From Undibacter mobilis (GTDB taxonomy: Bacteria > Pseudomonadota > Alphaproteobacteria > Rhizobiales > Xanthobacteraceae), in contig NZ_QRGO01000003.1 of NCBI RefSeq assembly GCF_003367195.1, positions 62,001-126,000 of the forward strand: 64,000 bases of DNA, read 5' to 3'. Both the position numbers and the translations under genes were made by a program. Numbering within the stretch: position 1 is the stretch's first letter; every line of letters starts with the position of its first letter. The notes beneath the pieces were generated by a model. The model was not told the origin of the DNA and did not search any database. It was given only the letters and a program-made list of their open reading frames with translations. Below, piece after piece: positions 1 to 9,028 of this stretch.

Positions 1-510
1 CGCGCCTTCCTGCCTTATCTGATCGCAACGCCGTTCTTCTTCGCGCTCGGCGCCGCCGTCGTCTATTTCGTCGTGCTGCCAATGCTGATCCGCTTCTCGC
101 TCGGCATGCAGCAGACGGGTGAGGGCGAGGCCTCGATCGCGCTGTTGCCCAAGGTCGGTGAATATCTGTCGCTGATGATGACCCTGGTGCTCGCCTTCGG
201 TGCGGCGTTTCAGTTGCCAGTGGTGCTGACGCTGCTCGGCCGCATCGGCGTCATCACCTCGCAGACGCTCAGGGAGAAGCGGCGCTATTTCATCGTTGCT
301 GCTTTCGTCATCGCCGCGGTGCTGACGCCGCCGGACGTGATCAGCCAGCTCTCGCTCGCGATTCCGCTGCTCATTCTCTACGAGGGCTCGATCTGGTCGG
401 TGCGCATCGTCGAGAAGAAGGCGGCCGCCGAAGCCAAGGCCAAGGAAGACGCCCAGGCCGAGGCCGATGCCGAAGCTGCCGCGAAGGTCGGCGCCGCCGG
501 CCCGGATTGA
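1..510 (+). CDS. tatC: Sec-independent protein translocase TatC (3' part)
   Basis: The reading frame is open from the first base, so the gene begins upstream and only the last 169 codons are present. TatC is the polytopic inner-membrane receptor for twin-arginine signal peptides and works with TatA/TatB. The visible part holds the late transmembrane segments, including [20 protein letters not shown], a segment around [19 protein letters not shown], the conserved [20 protein letters not shown] stretch, and a final segment ending ILYEGSIW. A charged Ala/Lys/Glu-rich cytoplasmic tail follows. The next gene is serS, an arrangement common in Rhizobiales (tatABC-serS-surE). Confidence 0.95.
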   Translation, partial: RAFLPYLIATPFFFALGAAVVYFVVLPMLIRFSLGMQQTGEGEASIALLPKVGEYLSLMMTLVLAFGAAFQLPVVLTLLGRIGVITSQTLREKRRYFIVAAFVIAAVLTPPDVISQLSLAIPLLILYEGSIWSVRIVEKKAAAEAKAKEDAQAEADAEAAAKVGAAGPD

Positions 511-539
511 GCTTTCGGTCGGTCCGCTGCGCTAAACCG

Positions 540-720
540 GCCTCATGGTGAGGAGGGCCGTCAGGCCCCTCTCGAACACCGGAAGTCGGCTATAGCCGAC
601 TTCCGTATATTCGATGCCGATATCAGGCAAGCCCGATATCGGTGACCGCCCCGTCCTTCGAGACGGCGCTTCGCACCTCCTCAGGACGAGGCGGATCAGC
701 CGTCTTTCCCGCTCCCCAAA
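540..720. repeat. palindromic intergenic repeat between tatC and serS
   Basis: The spacer holds a perfect 26-base palindrome at 580-605 and a second dyad at 617-642 (CCGATATC, 10-base loop, GATATCGG). They are flanked by CTCATGGTGAGGAGG near 542 and by CCTCCTCAGGACGAG near 676, which look like inverted outer ends. The layout matches the dispersed intergenic palindromic elements common in Bradyrhizobium-type genomes. That family assignment is from memory; the dyads are seen directly. Confidence 0.6.
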
Positions 721-740
721 ATCCGACTAGAACGCCGCCC

Positions 741-2066
741 ATGTATGACATTCGATGGATTCGCGAGAACCCCGAGGCTTTCGACCGTGGCCTGACCCGG
801 CGCGGGCTGGAGCCTCTCTCCGGTAAACTGCTGGCGCTCGACGAGAAGCGCCGCGCCGCCATTGCCGCGTCCGAGCAGGCGCAGGCGCGGCGCAACGCTG
901 CGTCGAAGGAAATCGGCCAGGCCAAGGCGAAGAAGGACGAGGCCGCCGCGGCCGCGCTGATGGCCGAGGTCGCGACGCTCAAGGAGACCATGCCGGCGCT
1001 CGAGGCCGAGGCGAAGCTGCATGGCGACGCGCTCGACAAGGAGCTGGCGCAGATTCCGAACGCGCCGGCCGATGATGTGCCCGAGGGTGCCGACGAGCAC
1101 GGCAATGTTGAACGCTCGGTGCATGGCGCCAAGCGCAACTACGCCTTCACGCCGAAGCAGCATTTCGAACTTGGCGAAGACCTCAAGCAAATGGATTTCG
1201 AAACCGCCGCCAAACTGTCCGGCGCGCGTTTCGTCGTGTTGCAGAAGGGCCTCGCGCGTCTCGAACGCGCGCTCGGTCAGTTCTTCCTCGACACCCATGT
1301 CGATGAGCACGGCTATACCGAAGTCAATCCGCCATTGCTGGTCAAAGACGACGTGATGTTCGGCACCGCACAGTTGCCGAAGTTCGAGGACGATCAGTTC
1401 TGGGCCGTCAGTGGCGATGTCTTCGCGAAGAATGCGAGCGCGACGGATATGAAAGGTGCGCGCTGGGGCATGATCCCCACCGCCGAAGTGCCGCTGACCA
1501 ACCTCGTGCGCGAGTCCATCGTCGCCGAAGACGAGCTGCCGCTGCGGCTCACCGCCTGCACGCCGTGCTTCCGCGCCGAAGCGGGCGCGGCGGGGCGCGA
1601 CACCCGCGGCATGATCCGCCAGCACCAGTTCACCAAGGTCGAACTCGTCTCCATCACCACGCCGGAGAAATCGAAGGAAGAGCATGAGCGCATGCTCGCC
1701 TGCGCCGAGGCGGTGCTGAAGAAGCTCGATCTGCATTATCGCGTCATCACGCTGTGCACCGGCGACATGGGCTTTGCCTCGCAGAAGACCTATGACATCG
1801 AGGTCTGGCTGCCGGGCCAGAACATGTATCGCGAGATTTCGTCGTGCTCGGTGTGCGGCGATTTCCAGGCGCGGCGCATGAATGCGCGCTTCCGCGACAA
1901 GGACAACAAGGTGCGTCACGTTCACACGCTCAACGGCTCGGGCGTCGCCGTCGGCCGCGCGCTGATCGCCGTGATGGAAACCTATCAGCAGGACGGCGGC
2001 GCGATCGCCGTGCCGGACGTGCTGAAGAAGTACATGGGCAATGTCAGCGTGATTGAGAAGAAGTGA
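741..2066 (+). CDS. serS: seryl-tRNA synthetase
   Basis: This is a class II aminoacyl-tRNA synthetase of 441 residues that charges tRNA-Ser in the cytoplasm. The N-terminal third is Lys/Ala/Glu-rich and fits the long antiparallel coiled-coil arm that grips the tRNA. The catalytic core shows motif 2 ([20 protein letters not shown]) and a motif-3-like stretch ([18 protein letters not shown]). The start [10 protein letters not shown] matches the normal N-terminus of the family. An in-frame start at 642 would only read repeat DNA. The gene lies between tatC and surE, each separated by an intergenic repeat. Confidence 0.97.
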   Translation: MYDIRWIRENPEAFDRGLTRRGLEPLSGKLLALDEKRRAAIAASEQAQARRNAASKEIGQAKAKKDEAAAAALMAEVATLKETMPALEAEAKLHGDALDKELAQIPNAPADDVPEGADEHGNVERSVHGAKRNYAFTPKQHFELGEDLKQMDFETAAKLSGARFVVLQKGLARLERALGQFFLDTHVDEHGYTEVNPPLLVKDDVMFGTAQLPKFEDDQFWAVSGDVFAKNASATDMKGARWGMIPTAEVPLTNLVRESIVAEDELPLRLTACTPCFRAEAGAAGRDTRGMIRQHQFTKVELVSITTPEKSKEEHERMLACAEAVLKKLDLHYRVITLCTGDMGFASQKTYDIEVWLPGQNMYREISSCSVCGDFQARRMNARFRDKDNKVRHVHTLNGSGVAVGRALIAVMETYQQDGGAIAVPDVLKKYMGNVSVIEKK

Positions 2067-2090
2067 TCGTAAGCGCCGCAACAAGCTCCG

Positions 2091-2180
2091 TTGTCATCAC
2101 CGGGCTTGTCCCGGTGATCCCGCTTAGGCGGGCACTGTGCGTCCCTAAGCGAGATGGCCGGGTCAAGCCCGGCCATGATA
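2091..2180. repeat. composite inverted-repeat element between serS and surE
   Basis: Two imperfect inverted copies face each other. The first, about 2095-2128, contains the hairpin CCGGGCTTGTCCCGG and CGCTTAGG. The second, about 2143-2180, contains CTAAGCG and the hairpin GGCCGGGTCAAGCCCGGCC. It could fold as one long cruciform or two short hairpins. It resembles REP/BIME-like intergenic repeats of Rhizobiales. It lies just upstream of the surE start, so it would be co-transcribed with serS-surE if they form one transcript. Confidence 0.65.
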
Positions 2181-2190
2181 GGAAATAACA

Positions 2191-2952
2191 ATGCGCATCC
2201 TCATCACCAATGACGACGGCGTTCATGCGCCCGGCCTGGTCGCCTGCGAGAAGATCGCGCGCGCGATTTCCGATGATGTGTGGATCGTGGCGCCGGAGAC
2301 CGACCAGTCCGGCGTGTCGCATTCGCTGTCGCTGAACGACCCGTTGCGCCTGCGCGAAATTGGCGAGCGTCACTTCGCGGTCAAGGGTACGCCGACCGAT
2401 TGCGTCATCATGGGCGTGCGCCACATCATGCCGGACAAGCCGGATCTGGTGATCTCGGGCGTCAACCGCGGCCGCAACGTCGCCGAGGACGTGCTGTATT
2501 CCGGCACGGTGGCCGGCGCCAAGGAAGCGACCGTGCTCGGCATTCCGTCCTTCGCGCTGTCGCAGGCTTATGCCTTCACCACCAAGCATCTGCCGCACTG
2601 GCAGACCGGCATCGCTCACGGTCCGGCGCTGATCCAGAAGATCTTCAAGCAGGGCTTGCCGAAGGATGTAATGGTCAACATCAACTTCCCCGACTGCCTG
2701 CCCGAGGAAGTCGAGGGTGTGGCGGTGTCGACGCAGGGCAAGCGCGACGCCGAGTTTCTGAAAATCGACGCGCGCCATGACGGCCGCGGCAATCCTTATT
2801 ACTGGATCGCCATTGCGCGCGGTCTCAAGCCGACTGCGCCCCCGGGCAGCGATCTGGCCGCGCTCGACAACAAGAAGATCTCGGTCACGCCCCTGCGGCT
2901 CGATCTCACCGACGAGCCGTTCATGACCAGGCTGGCGCAGTTGCTGGCTTAG
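2191..2952 (+). CDS. surE: 5'/3'-nucleotidase SurE
   Basis: SurE is a metal-dependent survival-protein phosphatase that removes phosphate from nucleoside monophosphates and is linked to stationary-phase survival. The 253-residue protein begins MRILITNDDGVHAPG, which carries the metal-binding Asp-Asp of the family. It also has the conserved SGVNRGRNVAEDVLYSGTVA motif. Length is normal. The surE-pcm pair is conserved in many proteobacteria, and here pcm follows after an unrelated receiver-domain gene on the opposite strand. Confidence 0.97.
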   Translation: MRILITNDDGVHAPGLVACEKIARAISDDVWIVAPETDQSGVSHSLSLNDPLRLREIGERHFAVKGTPTDCVIMGVRHIMPDKPDLVISGVNRGRNVAEDVLYSGTVAGAKEATVLGIPSFALSQAYAFTTKHLPHWQTGIAHGPALIQKIFKQGLPKDVMVNINFPDCLPEEVEGVAVSTQGKRDAEFLKIDARHDGRGNPYYWIAIARGLKPTAPPGSDLAALDNKKISVTPLRLDLTDEPFMTRLAQLLA

Positions 2953-3085
2953 CCTGTCCCGGGCGCGACGCAGCGTGAATGAAATGAACGGTGCGGCGCA
3001 GAACCGGGACCGCGGAAAACTCGTTCGTTGGGATGGCTCCGGATCTGCGGTGCATCACTTCGTGCCGCGCCGCGTCCGGGGCAAG
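2950..3085. repeat. imperfect inverted repeat downstream of surE
   Basis: The left arm starts at about 2957 (CCCGGGCGCGACGCAGCGTG) and the right arm at about 3040-3085 is its imperfect inverse (GTGCCGCGCCGCGTCCGGGG). Nested GC-rich stretches lie between them. It fills the gap between the convergent surE and receiver-domain genes, so it may also serve as a transcriptional barrier. No coding potential was accepted here. Confidence 0.5.
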
Positions 3086-3089
3086 CGAT

Positions 3090-3467
3090 CTATGCGAGTG
3101 CGAGAAGCCGGTTGAGCGCGGCTTCGAGTTGCTCGCCTTGAAACGGCTTCTGCAGGATCGGCCGGTCGCGGAACTGCTCGGGCAGGGCGGCATGGCCGTA
3201 GCCGCTGGCAAAGACGAAGGGCAGGCCGTTTGCGGCGAGGATTTCGGCGACGGGAAAAATTTCCTGACCCTCGAGATTGACGTCGAGGATGGCGACATCG
3301 AAGCCGCCGGCGACCGCCAGCGTCTTGCCCGCTTCGACCGTGGCGGCCGTGCCGGCGATCTCGTGGCCGAGATCGGTCAGCATGTCCTCAAGCAGCATAC
3401 GGATGAGAGCCTCGTCCTCGACCACCAGAATCCGTGCGGTTTTTGGCGTTGCCGCTTGCTCTGCCAT
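3090..3467 (-). CDS. single-domain response regulator (receiver only)
   Basis: The 125-residue protein is a stand-alone CheY-like receiver domain with no output domain. It shows the acidic pocket (VVEDEALIR, residues about 14-22), the phospho-acceptor Asp in VAILDVNLEG (about residue 61), a switch Ser in FVFASGYG, and the conserved Lys in ILQKPF. Such proteins pass phosphate in relays or act by protein contact. No histidine kinase gene is nearby, so the partner is unknown. It is divergent from pcm, with about 94 bases between the two starts. Confidence 0.9.
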   Translation of the reverse strand: MAEQAATPKTARILVVEDEALIRMLLEDMLTDLGHEIAGTAATVEAGKTLAVAGGFDVAILDVNLEGQEIFPVAEILAANGLPFVFASGYGHAALPEQFRDRPILQKPFQGEQLEAALNRLLALA

Positions 3468-3561
3468 ACGATTTGTCTTCCTGTTCGGCGTCCGTGCCTT
3501 CGATGCACCTAGAAGCCGAATTGCCGCGTGTCCATGGTAATCTTAGCATGGAGATGGAGCG

Positions 3562-4233
3562 ATGACAGACGAAACCGCCAACCAGGCCGATATTGACCGC
3601 GTCAACTTTCTGCTGACGCTGCGCCGGCGCGGCATTTCGGACCAGGCGGTGCTGCGCGCCATGGGCGAGGTCTCGCGAACCGCCTTCGTGTCGCCGGATA
3701 CGATAGCCAGCGCCTATGCCGATCAGGCCCTGCCGATCGAGTGCGGGCAGACCATCAGCCAGCCTTACGTGGTCGGCTACATGACCGAACAGCTCGGCCT
3801 GAAGCCGCACCATCGCGTGCTCGAGATCGGCACCGGCTCGGGCTATCAGGCCGCGATCCTGGCCAAGCTGGCGCGCGAGGTGGTCAGCATCGAGCGCTAC
3901 CGCACTTTGGCCGATCAGGCGCGGCGGCGGCTTGGCGCCGAAGGCGCGGCCAATGTCGAGGTGATCGTCGGGGACGGCTTCGAGGGTTGCCCGGACCGGG
4001 CACCGTTCGACCGCATCATCGTCACCGCTGCGGCGGAGGAGGTGCCCGAAGCCTTGGCCGAGCAACTGGCCGACGGTGGTGTGATGATTATGCCACTGGG
4101 CCCCGAGAACGGACCGCAGCATCTCGTCAAGCTTACCAAATCGCAAACGCCGGAGGGCGTCAGGCTTGGTCAGGAGAAGCTGATCCCGGTGCGCTTCGTA
4201 CCGATGCTGCGCGGCAAGGCCCGCGAACTCTAG
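3562..4233 (+). CDS. pcm: protein-L-isoaspartate O-methyltransferase
   Basis: Pcm uses S-adenosylmethionine to methylate abnormal L-isoaspartyl residues and starts their repair. The 223-residue protein has the substrate-loop motif [19 protein letters not shown] and the SAM motif [19 protein letters not shown], followed by the acidic ribose-binding stretch VVSIERY. The start has GGAG about 7 bases upstream (ATGGAGATGGAGCG). Its partner surE lies just upstream, interrupted by a receiver-domain gene on the other strand. Confidence 0.96.
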   Translation: MTDETANQADIDRVNFLLTLRRRGISDQAVLRAMGEVSRTAFVSPDTIASAYADQALPIECGQTISQPYVVGYMTEQLGLKPHHRVLEIGTGSGYQAAILAKLAREVVSIERYRTLADQARRRLGAEGAANVEVIVGDGFEGCPDRAPFDRIIVTAAAEEVPEALAEQLADGGVMIMPLGPENGPQHLVKLTKSQTPEGVRLGQEKLIPVRFVPMLRGKAREL

Positions 4234-4376
4234 CTATTCACGCTGTCGCCATGGCCAAAGCGAGCGGGCACGAATTGCCGAGTCCGCAATGTGGCGGCGA
4301 TGTTCCGGATTCGAGACCTTAAAGCCTTATTTACTTGGTGCTGCTTTATTTAAAACTCACGTAATTTTGTGCCCGA

Positions 4377-5810
4377 GTGAGTAACCATATGTCACGTGCC
4401 GTCGTGTCATTTCCATCGCGTGTAGGACCGCGCGTTGCCGCCGTCGCTGCGCTTGGCATAGCGCTTGCCGGTTGCTCCAACTCCAGCCGCTTCGACAGTC
4501 CGTACCCGACTGCCTCGCGTCAGACGACGCCGATGCGCGGCGAGGTCACTGGTTCCATCGCCACGCGTCCTCCGGCGCCGACGACGCGCATCACCTCGCA
4601 GCCGCTGCCGACCCCGCCGCAGACCGTGGCGTCCGGCGGTGGCACCTCCGGCGGCTCGCAGGGGCTTGGCGCCTATCGCCCGGCGCAGCGTTACGGCGAC
4701 GTCACCGGCAGCGTGTCGAGCCCGCCGCAACCGGCCGGTCAGTGGACCTGGGATGGCGGCCATCCGGTCACCGTCGGCAACGGCGAAACCGTCGACATGA
4801 TCGCGCGCCGGCAGGGCGTGCCGGTCTCGGCGATCCTGCAAACCAATGGCATTTCCGATGCGTCGCAGGTCCGCCCGGGCCAGCGTCTCGTCATTCCGCG
4901 TTACGTTTCGACCGCTGCGCCGGCCCAGCCCGCGCCGCAGGTTGCCGCGCCGGCTTACACGCCCGCTCCAGCGCCGACCCCCGTCGCGCATGCGGCGCCC
5001 GCTGCCGGAGCGAATGTCCATGTCATCGCGCCCGGCGAAAGCCTGATCGGCGTGTCGCGCCGCTACGGCACCACGCTGACCGAACTCGCGCGCTACAATG
5101 GCATCTCGCCTTACACGCGGGTCAATGTCGGTGACCGCATCAAGGTGCCGGGCAACAGCCGCCAGACCGTTGCGCAACAGTCCAAGCCGGTTGCGCCGCA
5201 GCCGCAGCGTTACGCTGCCGCCACGCCGGCGCCGCAGGTCGCAAGGCCGCAGACCACGGCGGCTCAGACTTCGACCTGGCCGAACAACACGCAGCAGGTC
5301 GCGCAGCCGCGCACCATCCCGATCGACCGCGCGCCCGCCGCCGAGCCGACGCAGAGCGTGCGCATGGTGAGCCAGGAGACGCCGAAGGCCGAGCCGGCGC
5401 CTGAAAAGGCCGCCGAGCCCGCCGGCAGCCTGCAGTCATTCCGTTGGCCGGTGCATGGCCGCGTCATCGCCGGCTTCGGTTCCAAGCCGAACGGCACGCA
5501 GAACGACGGCATCAACATCGCGGTGCCGGAAGGCACGCAGATCAAGGCGGCCGACGACGGCGTCGTCGCTTATTCGGGCAATGAGCTGAAGGGCTACGGC
5601 AATCTCGTGCTGGTGCGCCACGCCAACGGCTATGTGTCGGCTTACGCCAATGCCAGCGAACTGCTCGTCAAGCGCGGCGACACCATCCGCCGCGGGCAGG
5701 TGATTGCGCTGTCCGGCCAGACCGGCAACGTCACGTCGCCGCAACTGCACTTCGAGATCCGCAAGGGCTCGACGCCGGTCGATCCGACCAAGTATCTGGC
5801 GAGCAACTAG
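4377..5810 (+). CDS. LysM and M23 peptidase-domain lipoprotein (NlpD/EnvC-like)
   Basis: The protein of about 477 residues starts with a lipoprotein signal (ALGIALAGC, lipobox Cys near residue 33), so it is probably anchored in the envelope. Two LysM peptidoglycan-binding modules follow, near residues 128-175 (VTVGNGETVDMIARRQGV) and 212-260 (VHVIAPGESLIGVSRRYG), separated by Pro/Ala/Gln-rich linkers. The C-terminus is an M23 (LytM) domain with GYGNLVLVRHANGY and QLHFEIRKG. The usual H-x(3)-D zinc motif looks degenerate (NGTQNDGINIAVP), so it may activate amidases rather than cut peptidoglycan. The start is GTG at 4377; an ATG at 4389 is possible. Confidence 0.9.
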   Translation: MSNHMSRAVVSFPSRVGPRVAAVAALGIALAGCSNSSRFDSPYPTASRQTTPMRGEVTGSIATRPPAPTTRITSQPLPTPPQTVASGGGTSGGSQGLGAYRPAQRYGDVTGSVSSPPQPAGQWTWDGGHPVTVGNGETVDMIARRQGVPVSAILQTNGISDASQVRPGQRLVIPRYVSTAAPAQPAPQVAAPAYTPAPAPTPVAHAAPAAGANVHVIAPGESLIGVSRRYGTTLTELARYNGISPYTRVNVGDRIKVPGNSRQTVAQQSKPVAPQPQRYAAATPAPQVARPQTTAAQTSTWPNNTQQVAQPRTIPIDRAPAAEPTQSVRMVSQETPKAEPAPEKAAEPAGSLQSFRWPVHGRVIAGFGSKPNGTQNDGINIAVPEGTQIKAADDGVVAYSGNELKGYGNLVLVRHANGYVSAYANASELLVKRGDTIRRGQVIALSGQTGNVTSPQLHFEIRKGSTPVDPTKYLASN

Positions 5811-5827
5811 CGCGCCTGCGTGCGCTA
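5808..5827. terminator. hairpin holding both stop codons of convergent genes
   Basis: A 6-bp inverted repeat (TAGCGC at 5808-5813, GCGCTA at 5822-5827) spans the gap. The first arm contains the TAG stop of the M23 gene and the second contains the stop of the minus-strand ATPase gene. There is no U-tract, so termination is uncertain. Confidence 0.35.
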
Positions 5828-6781
5828 GTCCTTCAGCGCCACGCCCTGACGCCCGGCGATTTCCTGAATGAACTGCCACGCCACGCGGCCCGAACGCGAG
5901 CCGCGCGTCGTCGCCCATTCCAGAGCCTCGCGGCGCAGTTCGTCTGCCGGCAGCGTCAGGCCGTAGTGGCTGACATAGCCCTGCACCATGGCAAGGAACT
6001 CGTCCTGCGAGCAGCGGTGGAAGCCCAGCCACAGGCCGAAGCGATCCGACAGCGACACCTTCTCTTCGACCGCTTCGCCGGGATTGATGCCGGTCGAGCG
6101 CTCGTTCTCGATCATGTCGCGTGACAGCAGGTGGCGCCGGTTCGACGTCGCATAGAAGATCACGTTCTCGGGGCGGCCTTCGATGCCGCCATCGAGCACG
6201 GCCTTGAGCGACTTGTAGCTGGTGTCCTCGTTGTCGAACGAGAGATCGTCGCAGAACAGCACGAAGCGGTAGGGCGAGGCGCGGGTGATCGCCATCAGGT
6301 TCGGCAGCGTCTCGATATCCTCGCGGTGAATCTCGACGAGCTTGAGCGGCCGCTTGCCGCTCTTGGCAAGGTCGGCATTGATGGTGGCCTGCGCGGCCTT
6401 CACCAGCGATGACTTGCCCATGCCGCGCGCGCCCCAGAGCAGGGCGTTGTTGGCGGGCAGGCCGCGGGCAAAGCGTTCGGTATTTTCGATGAGCGTGTCG
6501 CGCACCCGGTCGATGCCCTTGAGCAGCGACATACCGACGCGGTTGACGTGCGGCACCGGCGATAGCTGGCCGTCCGGCTGCCAGACGAAGGCGTCGGCGG
6601 CTTCAAGGTCGATCGGCTTCTTGGCCGGCGGGGCGAGCCGCTCCAGCGCATCGGCGATCCGCGCCAGCACGATGGGGTCGGCGCCAGCCTGCGACGGGCC
6701 GGCGGCCGGCTTGCGCGAGGGCGTCTTTCCCTTGGAGGATTTGCTCTTCGAAGCGGTCCTGGAGGTCTTCTTTTTGGCCAT
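5825..6781 (-). CDS. DUF815-family AAA-type ATPase
   Basis: The 318-residue protein belongs to the DUF815 (YhaM/COG2607-like) group of P-loop ATPases. A Lys/Ser/Arg-rich N-terminus of about 40 residues is followed by a core with Walker A LLWGARGMGKSSLVKA and Walker B-like RFVLFCDDLSFD. A sensor-like YATSNRRHL and the arginine-rich ENERSTGINPGEAVEEKVSL come next. The biological substrate is unknown. I chose the ATG at 6781 (MAKKKTSRTA) because the upstream extension reads Trp/Phe-rich residues unlike the family. It converges on the M23 gene. Confidence 0.88.
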   Translation of the reverse strand: MAKKKTSRTASKSKSSKGKTPSRKPAAGPSQAGADPIVLARIADALERLAPPAKKPIDLEAADAFVWQPDGQLSPVPHVNRVGMSLLKGIDRVRDTLIENTERFARGLPANNALLWGARGMGKSSLVKAAQATINADLAKSGKRPLKLVEIHREDIETLPNLMAITRASPYRFVLFCDDLSFDNEDTSYKSLKAVLDGGIEGRPENVIFYATSNRRHLLSRDMIENERSTGINPGEAVEEKVSLSDRFGLWLGFHRCSQDEFLAMVQGYVSHYGLTLPADELRREALEWATTRGSRSGRVAWQFIQEIAGRQGVALKD

Positions 6782-7020
6782 GGCGGTGCTTTCGGAACTG
6801 ACGGGCTGCTCCTTAGCGGGTGGGCGCTTGTCCGGCAACCCGAACCAGCCGGAAATGACTGAAAACGGCCAAGAAAACGCCTCTGATTCCGGGGTCTGGC
6901 AGCGTTGCAATTGAGCGGGCGGCCGCTATAGTCCGCGCCGAATTCAAACGATTTGAGCCGGGTCCGGCATGGGCTAAAGGCCCAGCGCGACCGAATAACC
7001 AGCCAGGGGTCTGAAAAACG

Positions 7021-7371
7021 ATGTTCATCACGTCCGCATTTGCGCAAGGGGCACCGGGACTGGGCGGCGACGGCGGCATGCTTATGTCGCTTCTGCCTTT
7101 CGTCCTGATTTTCGTGATCATGTATTTCCTCATTCTGCGTCCGCAGCAGAAGCGCGTGAAGGCGCATCAGGAGATGGTCAAGAACGTGCGCCGCGGCGAC
7201 TCGGTCGTCACCAGCGGCGGCCTTGTCGGCAAGGTGACCAAGGTCTCCGACACCGACGACCACATCGAAATCGAAATCGCCGACGGCGTGCGCGTGCGTC
7301 AGATGCGCGGCATGATCAGCGAAGTGCGCGCCAAGGGTGAACCGGTGAAGGACGAAGCCGCCGCCAGCTGA
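7021..7371 (+). CDS. yajC: preprotein translocase subunit YajC
   Basis: YajC is a small inner-membrane protein that associates with SecDF-YidC. The 116-residue protein has one transmembrane segment (LPFVLIFVIMYFLILRPQQK, about residues 22-41) and a cytoplasmic domain with the conserved VRRGDSVVTSGGLVGKV motif. It starts the block yajC-secD-secF, 41 bases ahead of secD. Confidence 0.96.
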   Translation: MFITSAFAQGAPGLGGDGGMLMSLLPFVLIFVIMYFLILRPQQKRVKAHQEMVKNVRRGDSVVTSGGLVGKVTKVSDTDDHIEIEIADGVRVRQMRGMISEVRAKGEPVKDEAAAS

Positions 7372-7412
7372 CGGCGCGGACGTCTTTACTCGGTCAAGCA
7401 AGCCAGGATCTC

Positions 7413-9011
7413 ATGCTTTATTTTTCACGGTGGAAGGCGGCAGCGACCATCCTCACGGCGCTCGTCATCTGCCTGTGCGCGGTTCCCAATTTCATTCCGA
7501 GCGACATCGTCGCCGGTTGGCCGAAATGGGCGCAGCGTCATCTCGTGCTCGGTCTCGATTTGCAGGGCGGCTCGCACATCCTGCTCGAAGTCGACTCTAA
7601 TGCCGTGCGCAAGGAAAAGCTTGAGACCACCCGCGACGACGTGCGCCGCGTGCTGCGCGACGCCCGTATCGGCTATACGGGTCTGAATATTCGCGGCAAC
7701 AGCGTCGAGGTGCGCGTCCGTGAGGATGCCAATGCCGGCCAGGCGCTCACCAAGCTGCGCGAACTCTCGGTGCCGCTTGGCGGCATTCTCGGCGGCAGCG
7801 GCCAGCGCAGCCTCGAAGTGTCGTCGGACAGCAACCTGATCCGCCTGACCGTGACCGATGCGGCGATGCTGGAACGCATCCGCCAGTCGGTCGAGCAGTC
7901 GATCCAGATCATCGAGCGCCGCGTCAACGAACTCGGCACTGTCGAACCGCTGATCCAGCGTCAGGGCTCCGACCGTATTCTCGTGCAGGTGCCGGGTCTG
8001 CAGGACCCGTCGCGCCTCAAGGAACTGCTCGGCAAGACCGCCAAGCTCGACTTCCGCATGGTCGATTCCAACAACCAGGTCGAGCAGGCCCTCCAGGGCC
8101 GGGTGCCGCCTGAAGACGACCTGTTGTACAGCGCCACCGCGCCGAAGACGCCATATCTCATCGAGAAGCGCGTTCTGGTGTCTGGCGGCGATTTGACCGA
8201 CGCCCAGCCGGGCTTCGACCAGCGCACGTCGGAGCCGATCGTTTCGTTCCGCTTCAACACCTCTGGCGCCCGCAAATTCGCTCAGGCGACGCAGGAGAAT
8301 GTCGGCCGGCCTTTCGCCATCGTGCTCGACAATGAGGTGATCTCGGCACCGGTGATCCGCGAGCCGATTCTCGGCGGCTCGGGCCAGATTTCCGGCTCGT
8401 TCACGGTGCAGAGCGCCAACGACCTCGCGATCCTGCTGCGCGCCGGTGCGCTGCCGGCGCCGCTGACCATCATCGAAGAGCGCACCGTCGGTCCGGGCCT
8501 CGGCGCGGATTCCATCGCCAAGGGCAAGGTGTCGTCCTATGTCGGCGCCGGTCTCGTCGTGCTGTTCATGCTCGTGACCTACGGGCTGTTCGGCCTGTTC
8601 GCCAACATTGCCGTGGCCATCAACGTCGCCATGATCTTCGGCGTCCTGTCGATGCTGAACGCGACGCTGACGCTGCCTGGCATTGCCGGCATCGTGCTCA
8701 CCGTCGGCATCGCGGTGGACAGCAACGTGCTGATCTACGAGCGCATCCGCGAAGAGCTGCGCGCCGGCCGGACGGTCATCAGCGCCATCGACGCGGGCTT
8801 TGCGCGCGCGCTGGCGACCATTCTGGACTCCAACATCACCACCTTCATCGCGGCCGCCGTGCTGTTCTATATCGGCACTGGCCCGGTGCGCGGCTTTGCG
8901 GTGACATTCGGCATCGGCATCATCACGACGGTCTTCACGGCCTTCACGGTGACCCGGCTTATCGTTGCGACGTGGGTGCGCTGGCGCCGTCCGCAACGGC
9001 TGACGATCTGA
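7413..9011 (+). CDS. secD: protein translocase subunit SecD
   Basis: SecD is an RND-family membrane protein that, with SecF, uses the proton gradient to finish protein export through SecYEG. The 532-residue protein has an N-terminal transmembrane helix, the hallmark GLDLQGGSHILLEVD near residue 45, a large periplasmic domain, and five more membrane helices. The helix-4 motif VGIAVDSNVLIYERIREELR is intact. SecF follows after 17 bases. Confidence 0.97.
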   Translation: MLYFSRWKAAATILTALVICLCAVPNFIPSDIVAGWPKWAQRHLVLGLDLQGGSHILLEVDSNAVRKEKLETTRDDVRRVLRDARIGYTGLNIRGNSVEVRVREDANAGQALTKLRELSVPLGGILGGSGQRSLEVSSDSNLIRLTVTDAAMLERIRQSVEQSIQIIERRVNELGTVEPLIQRQGSDRILVQVPGLQDPSRLKELLGKTAKLDFRMVDSNNQVEQALQGRVPPEDDLLYSATAPKTPYLIEKRVLVSGGDLTDAQPGFDQRTSEPIVSFRFNTSGARKFAQATQENVGRPFAIVLDNEVISAPVIREPILGGSGQISGSFTVQSANDLAILLRAGALPAPLTIIEERTVGPGLGADSIAKGKVSSYVGAGLVVLFMLVTYGLFGLFANIAVAINVAMIFGVLSMLNATLTLPGIAGIVLTVGIAVDSNVLIYERIREELRAGRTVISAIDAGFARALATILDSNITTFIAAAVLFYIGTGPVRGFAVTFGIGIITTVFTAFTVTRLIVATWVRWRRPQRLTI

Positions 9012-9028
9012 CGGCGGGAGAAACGATC

